A DNA stretch of 64,000 nucleotides from CALKAL01 sp051846895. GTDB lineage: Bacteria > Bacillota > Bacilli > Bacillales > Alkalibacillaceae. Positions within the stretch are counted from its first letter, which is position 1. Every line of letters starts with the position of its first letter. Both the position numbers and the translations under genes were made by a program. Below, one piece after another: positions 26,805 to 35,663 of this stretch. The notes below the pieces were generated by a model. That model saw only the letters and a list, made by a program, of their open reading frames with translations, searched no databases and had not been told where the DNA came from. Where the stretch lies: positions 1 to 64,000 of the forward strand of contig JBPYCQ010000011.1 of NCBI GenBank assembly GCA_051846895.1, given 5' to 3'.

Positions 26805-27230
26805 CTATATTTGTTCCTTACCTTCTTCACCATTAATCGAATAACTAACTGTCACTTCTGAGCTTAATGAATGCGAGACCGAGCAATATTTATCTTTTGA
26901 AAGCTTGATGGCACGCACGACTTTATCTTCTGGCAAATCGCCTTCAAGCGCATAATGAATATGAATTTTTGTGAACTTTTTCGGGTGGTCATCTGCTCTC
27001 TCACCACTAACATCCATCTCAAATGACTTCGGTTCCAAGCGCATCTTTTTCAATATAGAAATAATGTCAATCCCTGTACATCCAGCAACGGCATTAAGCA
27101 ATAGCTCTGTTGGTCTAGCGCCTGTATTTTCACCACCAACTTCTTCGGCCGCATCCATTTTTATTTCATGTCCTGACGGTGTTGTACTGGAAAAAGCCAT
27201 CTTTTCATTCCATTTTACTGTTAAGTTCAT
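26805..27230 (-). CDS. OsmC family protein
   Basis: The 141-residue protein belongs to the OsmC/Ohr/YhfA superfamily of thiol peroxidases. The first catalytic Cys lies in AVAGCTGIDIISIL (about residue 51) and the second in KDKYCSVSHSL (about residue 114). ATG at 27230 is favoured over GTG 27239 because AGGAAGGTG lies at the right distance. A weak AGCCC/GGGCT hairpin follows at 26761-26787. Likely cytoplasmic detoxification of organic peroxides; the exact subgroup is uncertain. Confidence 0.87.
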   Translation of the reverse strand: MNLTVKWNEKMAFSSTTPSGHEIKMDAAEEVGGENTGARPTELLLNAVAGCTGIDIISILKKMRLEPKSFEMDVSGERADDHPKKFTKIHIHYALEGDLPEDKVVRAIKLSKDKYCSVSHSLSSEVTVSYSINGEEGKEQI

Positions 27231-27277
27231 TGTAATCACCTTCCTACTATTTAGTTTGTGCCCAGCCTCTTAAAAAA

Positions 27278-29374
27278 TTACTTCGCGTTATCTTTTTCAA
27301 GTAAAACGATGAGCCCTGGCATCAATACGCCTCTAACGATAAACGTATCAATTAGTATACCCACCGCAACGATAAAACCAAACACGAACAACAGTTGAAT
27401 CGGTTGTGTCATCAATACAGCAAACGTTGCAGCAAGAATGAGACCTGCAGATGAAATGACCCCGCCCGTATTTGCAACGGCAAGTTCAACGGATTTTTTA
27501 ACTGAATGTTTCTCGCGTTCCTCTTGATATCTCGAAACGAGCATAATATTGTAGTCAATCCCTAATGCAACTAAAAATACAAAGGAATAAAGCGGAACTC
27601 GGTTACTTATCGTTTCAATGCCGAAAAACAAGTCTGTTAAAAACATCCCTAACCCTAAAGCCGCTAGGAAAGAAACTAAAATTGTCCCCATCATATAGAT
27701 AGGCATTTTTACTGATTTAGTCATGACAATCAGTAGTGCAAATATCAGTAACGTTTCTAAAATAACGATTAATAAAACATCACGGTTATTTATCGCTCGG
27801 TCATCGACTTGCTTAGCCGTTTCTCCGCTAAAATATAACTCACCTGACAGACCCGTTTGGCTTAAAAACTCATCACTTTTACTAATCATCGTCTCCAGCG
27901 CATCGATCGCTTCAACCGAATAAGGATTATCTGAAAAAGTTAAGCTATACTCAATCACTCGACCATCTGCTGCCGTTTCGCTTAACCGAACGTTGGCAAC
28001 TAAATTCTCACCTTCAAGCTCTTTCCTCAAGGCTTCCTGCTGCTCTTCGGTAATTTGATGATCCGCTTCTAGTAAAACTGTCGTTGGAGCAAGGTCCCCT
28101 TTATCAAACTTTTCTTCTAAAATATGATACCCCTCTCTTGAAGGCATATCATCTGGAAACGAATTCAACATATTAAAATCGTACTGGATATTAAACAAAT
28201 TACTCGCTGAAATTAAAATAAACAGTCCAACCATGCCTACAGACAGCCCTGGTTTCTTTACGACAAAACGTCCAACTCGGCTCCATAATGAGTGACTTTT
28301 AACCGTTTCATCTCCTACCCGTGGGATTTTCGGCCAAAAAGATTTTCGTCCAAACAAGGTAAAAAGTGCTGGAACTAATGTAATCGAAGCCACCATAATC
28401 ACTGCCATAGTCGTTGCAAAAGTCGGCGCAAAATTTCGGTAATCTCCGAATTGAGCAAAAAACAGGACTAACATCGCTGCTAAAACGGTACCGCCAGAGA
28501 AAAAGACTGGAAGACCCGTTCCACGCATTGCTAACTTCATCGCTTCGTACTTATCTTGGTGGTTTTTTAATTCTTCACGGAACCGCGAAAAAACAAATAA
28601 CGAATAATCAATCACAGCTGCAAACAGTAAAATAGACATAATCGATAATGTTTGGTTGCTCATCATAAGGCCTAGGCTACCAAATATTCCAAGCGTTTGC
28701 ATCACAACTTCATAAACAAATGCAGCACCTAATAACGGTATAAGAGCTAACAAAGGCGAACGATATATAACGATTAATAAAACTAATATTAAACCTATCG
28801 TTGAAAAAATAAGTACTAAATCTGCTCTTGAAAATAAATCAAGGGTGTCTGTCGCGATACCCGCAGGCCCGGTCATAAATAACTGAATATTTGAGTGACC
28901 TTCAACTAGTTCCATTATCTTTTCCTTAGAACTTTTCAAATCTTTATTTTCTAAAGATTGATTAAAAATTATCGGTATAGCAGCCGTCGTTAAATCTTCT
29001 GAAAAGAAACTCATAGCTGCTTGCGGGGGGATTTGAGACACAGGAACGACCTGTTCAACACCAGTCACATTAGCTTTCATTATTTCATCCATAACATTTG
29101 CAAGACTATCATAGGATAGTTCGCCATTCGTTGATTGGAAAACTAATATAGCCGGTATGCCTTCTTGTTCTTTAAAATACTCATCCACTTTTTCTTGAGC
29201 AATCACACTTCTAGCATCGTCAGGCAATGAATCGATGCTCGTCACTTCATAGTCTTTAGCACTGGGCGCAAAGAAAGCAAGTGCCATCGTGACAATTAAC
29301 CATACACTTAAAGTAATCCACACCCCTCTTTTCGTTGTCACTAGATCAGTTACAGCTTGCAAAGATTTTCTCAT
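27278..29374 (-). CDS. MMPL/RND family transporter
   Basis: The 698-residue membrane protein has the twofold RND-like layout of YdfJ/MmpL proteins. One N-terminal helix, a large extracellular loop and five helices are followed by the same pattern again. Conserved blocks include AAVIDYSLFVFSRFREE and VALGIDYNIMLVSRYQEE, whose Asp-Tyr pairs serve in proton coupling. Substrates in this family are lipids or hydrophobic toxins. ATG at 29374 has GGGAG eight bases upstream. It is 47 bases upstream of the OsmC gene on the same strand. Confidence 0.9.
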   Translation of the reverse strand: MRKSLQAVTDLVTTKRGVWITLSVWLIVTMALAFFAPSAKDYEVTSIDSLPDDARSVIAQEKVDEYFKEQEGIPAILVFQSTNGELSYDSLANVMDEIMKANVTGVEQVVPVSQIPPQAAMSFFSEDLTTAAIPIIFNQSLENKDLKSSKEKIMELVEGHSNIQLFMTGPAGIATDTLDLFSRADLVLIFSTIGLILVLLIVIYRSPLLALIPLLGAAFVYEVVMQTLGIFGSLGLMMSNQTLSIMSILLFAAVIDYSLFVFSRFREELKNHQDKYEAMKLAMRGTGLPVFFSGGTVLAAMLVLFFAQFGDYRNFAPTFATTMAVIMVASITLVPALFTLFGRKSFWPKIPRVGDETVKSHSLWSRVGRFVVKKPGLSVGMVGLFILISASNLFNIQYDFNMLNSFPDDMPSREGYHILEEKFDKGDLAPTTVLLEADHQITEEQQEALRKELEGENLVANVRLSETAADGRVIEYSLTFSDNPYSVEAIDALETMISKSDEFLSQTGLSGELYFSGETAKQVDDRAINNRDVLLIVILETLLIFALLIVMTKSVKMPIYMMGTILVSFLAALGLGMFLTDLFFGIETISNRVPLYSFVFLVALGIDYNIMLVSRYQEEREKHSVKKSVELAVANTGGVISSAGLILAATFAVLMTQPIQLLFVFGFIVAVGILIDTFIVRGVLMPGLIVLLEKDNAK

Positions 29375-29570
29375 TACGAAATCTCCCACTTTCCGTTCAT
29401 TTACACACATTTATCTTAATTATATGTTAACATTTCTGAATCAAAACCACCAGTGTGAACTGGTGGTTTGTTCTGCGGCTGAAAGCCTCTTTTGCCGGCC
29501 TCGGCCTAAAAGGCCCACTGAATGGTTTCCCCTTCCGCACCACATCCACACACTGATTCTAAAGAATCTC

Positions 29571-30041
29571 TTACCTCTTATGATTTTTTTCTCCGGTAAA
29601 CGGATCAAACTCTTCGAATAAAGTTAATTGATCTGCCATATAATCTTCTCTAAGCTGATTTCTAATATATTCTTCAATTTTTTTCTTATTTCTCCCCACT
29701 GTATCGACATAGAATCCTCGACACCAAAACTTACGATTGCCATATTTATATTTTAAGTTTGCATGTCGATCGAATATCATCAAACTACTTTTTCCTTTTA
29801 AATATCCCATGAATTGAGAAACGCTCAACTTAGGCGGAATACTCACTAACATATGGATATGATCTCGACATGCATTTGCCTCATGAATCGTTACACCTTT
29901 TCTCTCGCATAATTCTCTTAATATTTTCCCTATGCTTTGTTTGTATTTTCCATATATTATTTGTCTTCTATATTTAGGTGCAAACACTATGTGATACTTA
30001 CAATTCCAGGTTGTATGTGCTAAACTATTCTTGTCCTGCAT
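29571..30041 (-). CDS. tnpA: IS200/IS605 family transposase TnpA
   Basis: TnpA (156 residues) is a HUH single-strand transposase. The HUH pair is in RDHIHMLVSIP, and the catalytic Tyr lies in CRGFYVDTVGRNKKKIEEYI. Length is normal and no stop interrupts it, so the element may be active. The ATG at 30041 has GAAGGAGG upstream, but that site is buried in a leader hairpin (30049-30112). There is no tnpB, so this is an IS200 rather than IS605 organisation. Confidence 0.95.
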   Translation of the reverse strand: MQDKNSLAHTTWNCKYHIVFAPKYRRQIIYGKYKQSIGKILRELCERKGVTIHEANACRDHIHMLVSIPPKLSVSQFMGYLKGKSSLMIFDRHANLKYKYGNRKFWCRGFYVDTVGRNKKKIEEYIRNQLREDYMADQLTLFEEFDPFTGEKNHKR

Positions 30042-30048
30042 TTGGACA

Positions 30049-30119
30049 CGCCTCCTTCGTTTTTTTGATGTAGTGGTCGGGAAACCAACTATATCTTATC
30101 ACGAAAGGAGGCTTTTTTT
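30049..30119 (-). promoter_or_regulatory. Leader hairpin hiding the TnpA ribosome site
   Basis: GCCTCCTTCGT (about 30050-30060) and ACGAAAGGAGGC (30101-30112) are complementary with one bulge, and a T-run follows on the + strand. The arm near the gene holds the GGAGG ribosome site of tnpA. IS200 elements are known to repress TnpA this way. Confidence 0.65.
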
Positions 30120-30186
30120 GATACCTCGCTGTAAGCTCTATGGAACCCCTGGCAGAGCCAGGGGTTTTCAAAAGACACAAAAATAA

Positions 30187-30228
30187 AAAGCCGCTAAGTA
30201 GATTTATAATTTCTACTCGCGACTTTTT
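30187..30228. terminator. Terminator after the EAL gene
   Basis: GCCGCTAAGTAGA faces TCTACTCGCGAC across a TTTATAATT loop, with T-rich sequence on both flanks. It ends the EAL gene transcript on the - strand. Confidence 0.7.
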
Positions 30229-30231
30229 ATT

Positions 30232-30942
30232 TTATATCAAAATAGGGGAAGGCTTTCCTAACAAATATCCTTGACCATATTTCACCCCTAATGAAAGGGC
30301 TGCTTGCATATCGTCTTCCTCTTCAATTCCTTCTAAAATTAATTTAGAGTGTGTGCTGTCACAATATGTCACAAAAGATTTAAGTAATTCTTGTTTATGT
30401 ATAGATGTTGCCAGCTTTTGTGAAAAATATTTATCCATTTTAATACAATCAGGCTCTAATTCAATAATTGATAAAAGAGATGCTGAACCTTTGCCAACGT
30501 CGTCAAGGGCAAACAAGTATCCTCGTTTTTTCAATTCAATAATTCTCTGCTTCAGTAACTCAAAGTTCTGAATAATTTCATTTTCATTGATTTCAAATAC
30601 TATACTAAGATGATTAGGAATTAACATTTTAAGTTCTTCAATAAAATTTAAAAAAGTAGGCTCCATTAAATTTGATGGATAAACATTTAAGAATAGTTTA
30701 TTATTCTTTGTAGTTTCAATCTCGTTAGAAGTGATAATTGCTTTTTTAATAGACTTCCTATCCAACTCAAAAAGTCTATTCGCCTCCTTAGCTTTATTAA
30801 AGGCAACTTCAGGATTTTTGAACAATTCCGTCCTTAGCAAAGCTTCATATCCAATTTTGTCATAAGAGCTAAGATTAAATACAGGCTGAAAATGATGTTC
30901 GAAATTTTCATTATCAATAAGGTCTTCCAACAACATACACAC
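30232..30942 (-). CDS. EAL-domain cyclic-di-GMP phosphodiesterase
   Basis: The 236-residue protein is a stand-alone EAL domain hydrolysing c-di-GMP to pGpG. The catalytic set appears complete: YEALLR (metal-binding Glu), LNVYPSNL (Asn), FEINENEI (Glu), LDDVGKG (Asp-Asp), IKMDK (Lys), EGIEEEDD (Glu) and QGYLLGKP (Gln). No GGDEF, PAS or membrane segment is attached. GTG 30942 has GGAGG six bases upstream; ATG 30936 is the alternative. The gene lies behind a c-di-GMP-I riboswitch, giving a direct feedback loop. Confidence 0.92.
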   Translation of the reverse strand: MCMLLEDLIDNENFEHHFQPVFNLSSYDKIGYEALLRTELFKNPEVAFNKAKEANRLFELDRKSIKKAIITSNEIETTKNNKLFLNVYPSNLMEPTFLNFIEELKMLIPNHLSIVFEINENEIIQNFELLKQRIIELKKRGYLFALDDVGKGSASLLSIIELEPDCIKMDKYFSQKLATSIHKQELLKSFVTYCDSTHSKLILEGIEEEDDMQAALSLGVKYGQGYLLGKPSPILI

Positions 30943-30957
30943 TAAACCTCCACTCTA

Positions 30958-31085
30958 AAACAAAAAACCACCAAAAAAGGCGGTTTTCGAAACCTTCTTC
31001 TTCGGTAACTCGGCGATCATAGCACTAGTGCCTTAGACCCGTAGCTTTGCGTCCTTGTCTTTCAACAAGTTTGCCTTTATCGGAA
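30958..31085 (-). promoter_or_regulatory. Cyclic-di-GMP-I (GEMM-I) riboswitch
   Basis: Read on the - strand, the aptamer shows the class I landmarks in order. AAAGGCAAAC opens it, then GAAAG (tetraloop side), GGACGCAAAGCTACGGG with the conserved GCAAAGCTA, GTCTAAG, and a closing CCGAGTTACCG. It is followed at 30961-30984 by a terminator-like stem (ACCGCC/GGTGGT with T-runs). The expression platform is therefore transcriptional. It precedes the EAL phosphodiesterase. Confidence 0.95.
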
Positions 31086-31216
31086 AACATTATTAGTATT
31101 ATTTTCCTATAAGTATATAACAAACTTCTACAAAAATCTACAATTATTTTGTTTTAGTTATTTTTTGTATAAAAGTATATGATAGTTGATGCAATGAACT
31201 CAGCGATTAGCAAAAT

Positions 31217-31405
31217 CTACTTTTGCTTTTCAAAAACTAAATCAAACGCTTTAATCTGACCATACCCACCAAAGTCAACAGGTATAGCAGTAACAAATCG
31301 CCAACCTTCTTTGCTATACTGATCGATTAACTCTTGATGATTCGATTCACGTAACATTCCGCCTGCCTTCGCTCTAACATATGTGTACTGATAAATAACA
31401 ATCAC
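31217..31405 (-). CDS. DUF4177 family protein
   Basis: The 62-residue protein has the DUF4177 pattern: a YQYTYVRAK strand, a helix ending YSKEGWRFVTAIP, and a final LVFEKQK strand. The GTG start at 31405 is uncertain because AAAGGA lies only one base from it; ATT codons just downstream could also serve. Function unknown. Its upstream side faces the CTATCTACAT-type repeat array. Confidence 0.65.
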   Translation of the reverse strand: MIVIYQYTYVRAKAGGMLRESNHQELIDQYSKEGWRFVTAIPVDFGGYGQIKAFDLVFEKQK

Positions 31406-31460
31406 ATCCTTTCATTAATATTTGATTATATACACCATTCTATTTGTGCGGATCCCGACC

Positions 31461-31608
31461 CTATCTAGCAATAATTTGAAATCTATCTACATGGGTGGGG
31501 ACTCTATCTACATCATTTACGTTTCTATCTACATGTTTGACGGTTCTATCTATATTTTTTGAGGTTGTACCTACATTTCTTAAGGCTCTATCTACTTCTT
31601 TCCGCTAT
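31461..31608 (+). repeat. 21-bp tandem array with CTATCTACAT core (7 units)
   Basis: Seven head-to-tail units start at 31461, 31483, 31504, 31525, 31546, 31567 and 31588. All are 21 bp except the first (22). Each begins CTATCTA or a one- to two-base variant (GTACCTACAT in unit 6), followed by a variable half. The 448-bp gap between DUF4177 and the ECF sigma gene, which diverge, holds this array and little else. The sequence is unrelated to the TTTGAACAAT family, but the period is identical. Confidence 0.85.
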
Positions 31609-31853
31609 TTCAATTTCTTTGCATACTCACCTTTCAATAGCCCCATATAGACTATGTCATACCATTTACCCTATCTGAAAAGAAATTCACGACTGCGCCT
31701 TCTTCTTTAAAACTAATCTTCCTATTACTCCTCCTTGTTTAATTTTTAAAATCACTTAATCTAAAGATAATAATAAACTTTTTGCGAACTTTTTTCTTTT
31801 TGTACGATGTATTAAGTGTAAGGGCCTTTACAACCAAAAAGGAGTTTATCGCT

Positions 31854-32408
31854 ATGAAAATAACGAGGCACAATTTTATAAAGTATTTTAAAAAAGGTAA
31901 AGAGGAAGCACTCGAATACATCATTGACGAATATATCGGCATTATTAAAGCAATTATTTATAATTCACTCAAAGGTTTTCAAGACGAGCAAATTATCGAA
32001 GAATGCATAAGTGATACATTCCTTGGGGCGTTTGATAATGCCAAACAGTTTAAAGGAGATGAAGAAGACTTTAGAAAATGGTTATGTACAATCGCCAAAT
32101 TTAAAGCTATTGATTCAAAGCGGAAACTACTCCGTGATCCAACTATCCATGAAATAAATGATACGCACTTTCTAGCAAGTTCAGCCGAAGAAGAATTTTT
32201 CTTAAAAGAATCAACGAATGAATTATTAAAGAAAATGAACCAGCTCAATCAAATCGATCAAGATATTTTTATTATGAAGTACTTTTTAGATATGAAAAAT
32301 AGTGATATCGCCACTCAACTAGGTATGTCAAAGTCCGCTGTTGATAACCGGCTTTACCGCGGAAAAAAGCAATTACAACAGCTATTTTTAGGAGGGAATC
32401 TTTTATGA
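31854..32408 (+). CDS. ECF-type RNA polymerase sigma factor (copy 1)
   Basis: The 184-residue sigma-70 family protein has region 2 (about residues 20-90, with EECISDTFLGAF and EDFRKWLCTIAKFKAID). Region 4 follows (about 125-180), with the helix-turn-helix DMKNSDIATQLGMSKSAVDNRLYRGKKQL. ATG at 31854 has AAAAAGGAG upstream. Its stop overlaps the start of a DUF4179 gene (ATGA), the usual sign of a cognate anti-sigma factor. A sequence GCGAAC-N15-CGATGTA about 50 bases upstream could be its own promoter (weak). Confidence 0.9.
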   Translation: MKITRHNFIKYFKKGKEEALEYIIDEYIGIIKAIIYNSLKGFQDEQIIEECISDTFLGAFDNAKQFKGDEEDFRKWLCTIAKFKAIDSKRKLLRDPTIHEINDTHFLASSAEEEFFLKESTNELLKKMNQLNQIDQDIFIMKYFLDMKNSDIATQLGMSKSAVDNRLYRGKKQLQQLFLGGNLL

Positions 32409-33466
32409 AAAAGCTTTATCAGCGTTTTAATAGACTTAATATAGAATTAGACCAGCAACCAATAGAAGTTTCAGAACATGAAAAAGCACGGATAAAAAAT
32501 AAGGTTCTTAACCGTAAATCAACAAAAACTCACCCAAAAACACTCATAGTAGCAGCGCTCATATTCTCTGTGATTCTAAGCTTTGTAGCAATAGGTAATG
32601 CTTATCCAAGCTTTGCAGCAAAACTCCCGGTTATTGGTAATATTTTTAATTATTTTAATGATCATGAAAAGAATGTTTTTCATGATTACGCCGCTTTTTC
32701 AAAAGAAATAGAATTAACAGAAATTAGTAACGGGATTGAAATAACAATTAATAATGCAATCTATGATGGTGAAAATGTTACTCTCGCCTATTCAATTAAG
32801 AGCGATCGCGATTTAGGTGAAGATATTTACCCTGATGGATTTATTTTTGGAAATCAACACGATTTAGGGTATACACCAAGACATAATTTAATAACGAAAA
32901 CCGGAGAGCATGAATATATCGGGATATTGATGACATCACTAATGCAAAGAAGTCCTGATCAGGTACAGGTCGATTGGGAAGTTAAAGAATTGTATTTACC
33001 TCAACTTAATAAGACAATTTATGGAGATTGGAATTTTAAATTTACTCTTGAAGCTTTAGAAGGAAAAACTGTAACCTTTGATAATCTTGAAACTACAAAA
33101 AATGATATAAAAGTAATATTGACTAAGCACGTCGCAACACCTGTTTCAAATACATTTTCAATTCACAGAATCATTAGCCAGGAACATCCACAATTTGCAA
33201 ATGGAAATTGGGCAGCAGTTCATGCTGATTATATAGTTAAAGATGATTTAGGGAATGAATACGAGACGATGCATAACGGAACATTTGGAAATGATATGTT
33301 TCACGTCACCACACGCCTATCAACGAAAAAGATTAACGAAAATGCTTCCTATGTAACGATAACTCCCACTGTTATCCCAGTTAAATTTAAGGATAACGGA
33401 ACAACTGAACTACAAGAAACAGGAGAATCATTTACACTCGATCCTATTCAAGTTCCGCTCAAATAA
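32405..33466 (+). CDS. DUF4179-domain membrane protein, probable anti-sigma factor (copy 1)
   Basis: The 353-residue protein has a cytoplasmic N-terminus of about 45 residues and one membrane helix (~47-65, TLIVAALIFSVILSFVAIGNA). A large outside DUF4179-type beta-rich domain follows (PVIGNIFNYFNDHEKNVFHDYAAF onward). It overlaps the ECF sigma gene by four bases. By analogy with other such pairs the N-terminus should hold the sigma factor until an envelope signal arrives; the signal is unknown. Paralogous to 38153-39124. Confidence 0.82.
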   Translation: MKKLYQRFNRLNIELDQQPIEVSEHEKARIKNKVLNRKSTKTHPKTLIVAALIFSVILSFVAIGNAYPSFAAKLPVIGNIFNYFNDHEKNVFHDYAAFSKEIELTEISNGIEITINNAIYDGENVTLAYSIKSDRDLGEDIYPDGFIFGNQHDLGYTPRHNLITKTGEHEYIGILMTSLMQRSPDQVQVDWEVKELYLPQLNKTIYGDWNFKFTLEALEGKTVTFDNLETTKNDIKVILTKHVATPVSNTFSIHRIISQEHPQFANGNWAAVHADYIVKDDLGNEYETMHNGTFGNDMFHVTTRLSTKKINENASYVTITPTVIPVKFKDNGTTELQETGESFTLDPIQVPLK

Positions 33467-33470
33467 GACG

Positions 33471-33504
33471 AAAGCCATCATGTGCATACCGACATGATGG
33501 CTTT
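33471..33504. terminator. Bidirectional terminator
   Basis: AAAGCCATCATG (33471-33482) and CATGATGGCTTT (33493-33504) form a perfect 12-bp stem. It separates the converging anti-sigma and nucleoside hydrolase genes. Confidence 0.85.
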
Positions 33505-33509
33505 TAAAG

Positions 33510-34445
33510 TTATTGTTGTCTAGCAAGGTTCGTAATGTAATCAAAAAAGTCATCGCGCTCAACTTCATATACAAGTTGAACAGGACGGCCTGATTCATCA
33601 AGCACTGTTCTACCTTGGCTTGGCCCATCTTCATGCACAATACTTCTCACTTCTTTTTTCTTCACTAAATCTGGTTTACCAATGGTAGCTGTCGTAAGGA
33701 CATCCCATAAAAAATAAGTTGAATTCGTTTGAAAATGAACTAGCGGTGGCACGAGTGCGTAACATTGACCAAGAAAATCAACGCCTAAATCTGAGCGCTC
33801 CTCAGCCCAGCGATTTCTAACATCCAATGTTAATGGCACCATATTTGTGCTTTCTAATGCGACAAGTTCAATCGGAATATTCGTTTCCCAAACAGCCTTC
33901 ACTGCTTCCGGATCCCAAAATGCATTCCACTCTGCAGTTCCATCATGCTCTGGTTCTTCAACATTTCCCTGCTCCAAAAAGGTTCCACCCATCCAATATA
34001 ACTTCTCGATTTTTTTCTCAATTTCAGGTGCTTCTTCAAGAGCGCGTTGTAAGTCAGTGAGTGGCCCAACGAATAATAGTGTCACCTTTTCAGAGCTATT
34101 ACGCAACGTTTTTATTAAATGTTGATGGGCAGGAAGTTCTGAAAGGGGTGTTTTAACAGGTCTATATTCGTTTAATATTGGTAACGCATCTACGAAAAAT
34201 GCATGCATGCGCCAATCTTTCGGAAAAGGGTTCTTTCCACGAGAATTTGATGCAGCTACTTCAATGCGCTTTCCTTTTCCAAATCGGTCAATAATTTTTC
34301 GACTAGCAGACACAGCTGGTTCGAGATAACAATCAGCTGGTATGACGCCGACTCCAAGTAAATCAACATCTTCCATTTGGAGTAATAAAAATAGTGAGAC
34401 TAAATCATCTACGCCACCATCGTGGTTTAAATATACTTTTTTCAT
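33510..34445 (-). CDS. Nucleoside hydrolase (IunH/IAG-NH-like)
   Basis: The 311-residue enzyme should cleave the N-glycosidic bond of ribonucleosides. The N-terminal calcium-binding cluster reads LNHDGGVDDLVSL instead of the more common DTDPGxDD. That resembles the DHDGNLDD form in inosine-adenosine-guanosine nucleoside hydrolases. Other family marks are LLFVGPLTDLQRAL and the C-terminal FLWDVLTTA Asp. It lies 23 bases after a Nudix gene on the same strand, suggesting a nucleotide-salvage or clean-up operon. Confidence 0.88.
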   Translation of the reverse strand: MKKVYLNHDGGVDDLVSLFLLLQMEDVDLLGVGVIPADCYLEPAVSASRKIIDRFGKGKRIEVAASNSRGKNPFPKDWRMHAFFVDALPILNEYRPVKTPLSELPAHQHLIKTLRNSSEKVTLLFVGPLTDLQRALEEAPEIEKKIEKLYWMGGTFLEQGNVEEPEHDGTAEWNAFWDPEAVKAVWETNIPIELVALESTNMVPLTLDVRNRWAEERSDLGVDFLGQCYALVPPLVHFQTNSTYFLWDVLTTATIGKPDLVKKKEVRSIVHEDGPSQGRTVLDESGRPVQLVYEVERDDFFDYITNLARQQ

Positions 34446-34468
34446 TGTTGTGCACTTCCTTTTTTGTT

Positions 34469-34912
34469 TTAAAATAAGCGAACCTCATCACCGTCATAAA
34501 AGAATTCACTTAATTCGTCTGAATCAAATACTTTAAACATCTGTTCAAAATCATTAGCTAGTTGGTAATTATTTAACTCGTCCTTCTTAATCCAGAAAAC
34601 TTCTCCTTCTTCTGAAGATCTTAATTCACCAGAAAATTGATTTGTTTTATAAAGAAATACAATATATCTTTCATTATCCCTTGTTTGGAATTGTTTCACA
34701 CCACACAAAACAGGGTTTTTAATCGTTAAGCCTGTCTCCTCAAATACTTCTCGAATGACTGAGCTTGCAAATGATTCACCTTGTTCTATGTGTCCACCAG
34801 GAAAAGTAATCCCTGGCCAGTTCTTATTTTGCCTATCTTGTACTAAAATATTATCTCCGTCATACACCATACACATATTCGTTAAAATAACTTTCTCGCT
34901 TCTTCCCAACAA
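34469..34912 (-). CDS. Nudix hydrolase, MutT/8-oxo-dGTPase-like
   Basis: The 147-residue protein carries a canonical Nudix box, GHIEQGESFASSVIREVFEETGL (begins near residue 40; key residues G, E, REVFEE and G). The start is TTG 34912 with AGGAG six bases upstream. The YDGDNILVQDRQNKNWPGITFPGG context is typical of 8-oxo-dGTP diphosphatase homologues. The specific nucleotide is not proven. Confidence 0.88.
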   Translation of the reverse strand: MLGRSEKVILTNMCMVYDGDNILVQDRQNKNWPGITFPGGHIEQGESFASSVIREVFEETGLTIKNPVLCGVKQFQTRDNERYIVFLYKTNQFSGELRSSEEGEVFWIKKDELNNYQLANDFEQMFKVFDSDELSEFFYDGDEVRLF

Positions 34913-35017
34913 TATCTACTCCTATTTCTCTTATGTAAGACTATAAAAGTATTTTAACATAACAAAAGAAAACGAGCCGATCAATTTATCATCGACTCTT
35001 GTTAATAGACTTAAAGA

Positions 35018-35593
35018 TTAATGGTATTCTCCATCTATCGCCTCAGCTTTTGTCCTATGAACCGTACCAAATGGATGCTCAGGTGGTGCATAAATAGAAT
35101 ACAACTTAATTGGTTTATTCCCAGTATTCGTTAGATTATGCCATGTACCAGCAGGGACCATAATCGCATCATCCTCATAGACTCGCGTCTCAAAATCTAA
35201 TCGATCTTTACTATCCCCCATTTGTACTAACCCTTGACCTTCCTCAATTCGTAAAAATTGATCAGTATCTGGATGGACTTCTAAACCGATATCTTCACCA
35301 GGATTAATACTCATAACCGTTACTTGAAGATGTTCTCCAGTCCATAATGCTGTTCGGTAATATCTGTTTTGTTCAGCTGCCTCTTCAATATTAACAACAT
35401 AAGGTTTTCCACCATAATCTTCTAAATTAATTTTATCCATTGATTTCTTTTTCTTAAATAAATCAAAGCGATTAGGATAGTAGTGCGTGTTCGGATTATA
35501 CCAATGTGGTCCTGGATATCTAGTATATTGATACATTTGTCCATGACCAGGGTAAGTATGTGAATATGAATAAGGGTAATACATATTTTCCAT
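35018..35593 (-). CDS. Cupin-domain protein with Tyr/Pro-rich N-terminus
   Basis: The 191-residue protein starts with about 45 residues rich in Tyr, Pro and His (YYPYSYSHTYPGHGQ), as in spore-coat proteins. It continues with a cupin domain whose metal ligands lie in GLEVHPDTDQFLRIEEGQG and PAGTWHNLTNTG. The fold resembles mannose-6-phosphate isomerase-like cupins. Start ATG 35593 has AGGTGA five bases upstream; ATG 35584 is nearly as good. With the small aromatic protein upstream it may form a sporulation operon (inference). Confidence 0.82.
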   Translation of the reverse strand: MENMYYPYSYSHTYPGHGQMYQYTRYPGPHWYNPNTHYYPNRFDLFKKKKSMDKINLEDYGGKPYVVNIEEAAEQNRYYRTALWTGEHLQVTVMSINPGEDIGLEVHPDTDQFLRIEEGQGLVQMGDSKDRLDFETRVYEDDAIMVPAGTWHNLTNTGNKPIKLYSIYAPPEHPFGTVHRTKAEAIDGEYH

Positions 35594-35663
35594 TCCTTTC
35601 ACCTATATTTATTTATTCTTATGCGTAGACAATTTGGAGTGTACACGAGTTAGCAATTCTAAA

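Larger units (their letters stand above)
29440..30172 (-). mobile_element. IS200-type element
   Basis: A lone Y1 transposase gene lies between two subterminal hairpins. At the downstream end AACCACCAGT/ACTGGTGGTT spans 29445-29468; at the upstream end AACCCCTGGC/GCCAGGGGTT spans 30144-30166. This matches IS200 layout: no inverted terminal repeats, hairpins at both ends, about 0.7 kb. Exact cleavage sites cannot be set by eye. Confidence 0.85.
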
